The notes under the pieces are model-generated. The model was given only the letters and a program-made list of their open reading frames with translations, did not search any database and was not told where the DNA came from. Shown here one piece after another: positions 30,683 to 31,070 of a DNA stretch of 31,070 bases (positions are counted from its first letter, which is position 1; each line of letters begins with the position of its first letter). The DNA lies in the NCBI GenBank assembly GCA_001797845.1, contig MGQN01000014.1, positions 83,298 to 114,367 of the forward strand. The letters are read 5' to 3'. The position numbers and the translations under genes are program-made. This stretch comes from Deltaproteobacteria bacterium RBG_16_44_11. GTDB taxonomy: Bacteria; Desulfobacterota; Syntrophia; Syntrophales; Smithellaceae.

Positions 30683-31070
30683 ATGTGTGTGGCTTATAAA
30701 AGATCAGGCAAGGAAAGGAATTCCCAAGCTGGGTTCGTTTTGGTGGTGACGATTTTAGCGGTAATGATCTTAATGGCCGTAGGGGTTTATGCTTTGACAA
30801 CATCCTCTCAGGATATAAGAGCCGCGGCAAGATCGGTGAGCGAAGCGAATGCTCTTGCTGCCGCAGAGGCGGGAGCGCATACTTTATGTTCAAGTTTTAA
30901 TCCTAATAATCTGGCAGATATACCGAAGACGGCGATACAGGGTTCCGCAAATTCTTCTTATCGAGTTGTGGGACAGAATCCAATTGGTTCCGCAATTTGT
31001 GTTGGTTGTAATCTATCTGAGGGGGGGACTGACATGAAATGGGATATCTACGAGGCTCAAGTCACCGGCT
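30683..31070 (+). CDS. PilX-like minor pilin, 3' end outside window
   Basis: The frame is open to the window edge, so the gene is partial. The mature N-terminus is QAG|FVLVVTILAVMILMA; +5 is Val, not Glu, as is usual for PilX proteins. Then comes RSVSEANALAAAEAGA, the PilX N-terminal helix wording, followed by a globular part with CVGC. Two starts each have a ribosome site: ATG 30635 behind GAGG (leader of 32 residues) and ATG 30683 behind GGAGGG (leader of 17). I chose the second for its stronger site and shorter leader. Confidence 0.78.
   Translation, partial: MCVAYKRSGKERNSQAGFVLVVTILAVMILMAVGVYALTTSSQDIRAAARSVSEANALAAAEAGAHTLCSSFNPNNLADIPKTAIQGSANSSYRVVGQNPIGSAICVGCNLSEGGTDMKWDIYEAQVTG

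Overview
The window reads as a chromosomal segment of a strictly anaerobic, low-to-mid GC Gram-negative bacterium. It is most likely a member of the Desulfobacterota close to Syntrophus/Smithella (Syntrophales). This is inferred from the gene mix: a KorDABC-type 2-oxoacid:ferredoxin oxidoreductase, a giant acyl-CoA dehydratase activase-type protein, an Ahb-type siroheme decarboxylase beside hemL, a sigma-54 promoter and a c-di-GMP riboswitch next to type IV pilus genes, and a Cam-type gamma carbonic anhydrase. I see no phage, insertion sequence, CRISPR array, rRNA or tRNA. Most of the window is core metabolism and the accessory content is modest.

Layout. 1-9884 is a plus-strand run: miaA (3' end), a TPR/SLH-like lipoprotein, a terminator, valS-nadC (overlapping), ndk, birA-coaX, coaE, a Cam-type carbonic anhydrase and a zinc-finger/J-domain protein. 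It meets mobA and the 1436-residue activase fusion (minus strand) across an intergenic patch of degenerate short repeats. 15132-20454 is a minus-strand block read as ahb-hemL, gmd-fcl, atpZ-atpI-atpB, ending in a terminator. atpE, the F0 rotor gene, is not beside atpB; it sits 4.7 kb away on the plus strand, divergent from ahb-hemL. 21305-24770 is a second minus block, korD-korA-korB-korC-ACT-GGQ factor. It is preceded by ribD and a NusG paralogue, also minus. From 26659 on the strand is plus: rmlA-rmlC, then a c-di-GMP-I riboswitch and prepilin peptidase pilD, then tandem sigma-70 and sigma-54 promoters and a minor-pilin operon (FimT/GspH-like, PilV-like, PilW-like, PilX-like), cut by the window edge.

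How the genes work together. valS, miaA and the GGQ rescue-type factor serve translation. nadC, birA, coaX, coaE, ribD, mobA and hemL/ahb make cofactors (NAD, biotin attachment, CoA, flavin, Mo-cofactor, tetrapyrrole/heme). KorDABC and the activase-type protein are low-potential, ferredoxin-linked anaerobic enzymes. gmd/fcl and rmlA/rmlC make GDP-fucose and dTDP-sugar precursors for surface polysaccharide. pilD and the minor pilins build type IV pili, under c-di-GMP and probably RpoN control. The points most worth a second look are the split F0 locus with a signal-peptide-bearing c subunit, the one-chain double-activase/dehydratase-like protein, the bacterial MTRFR-like GGQ protein in the kor operon, the reversed zinc-finger/J-domain protein, the 37-bp repeat pair after atpE, and the layered riboswitch/sigma-54 control of pilus genes. 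I found no clear new defence or mobile system.
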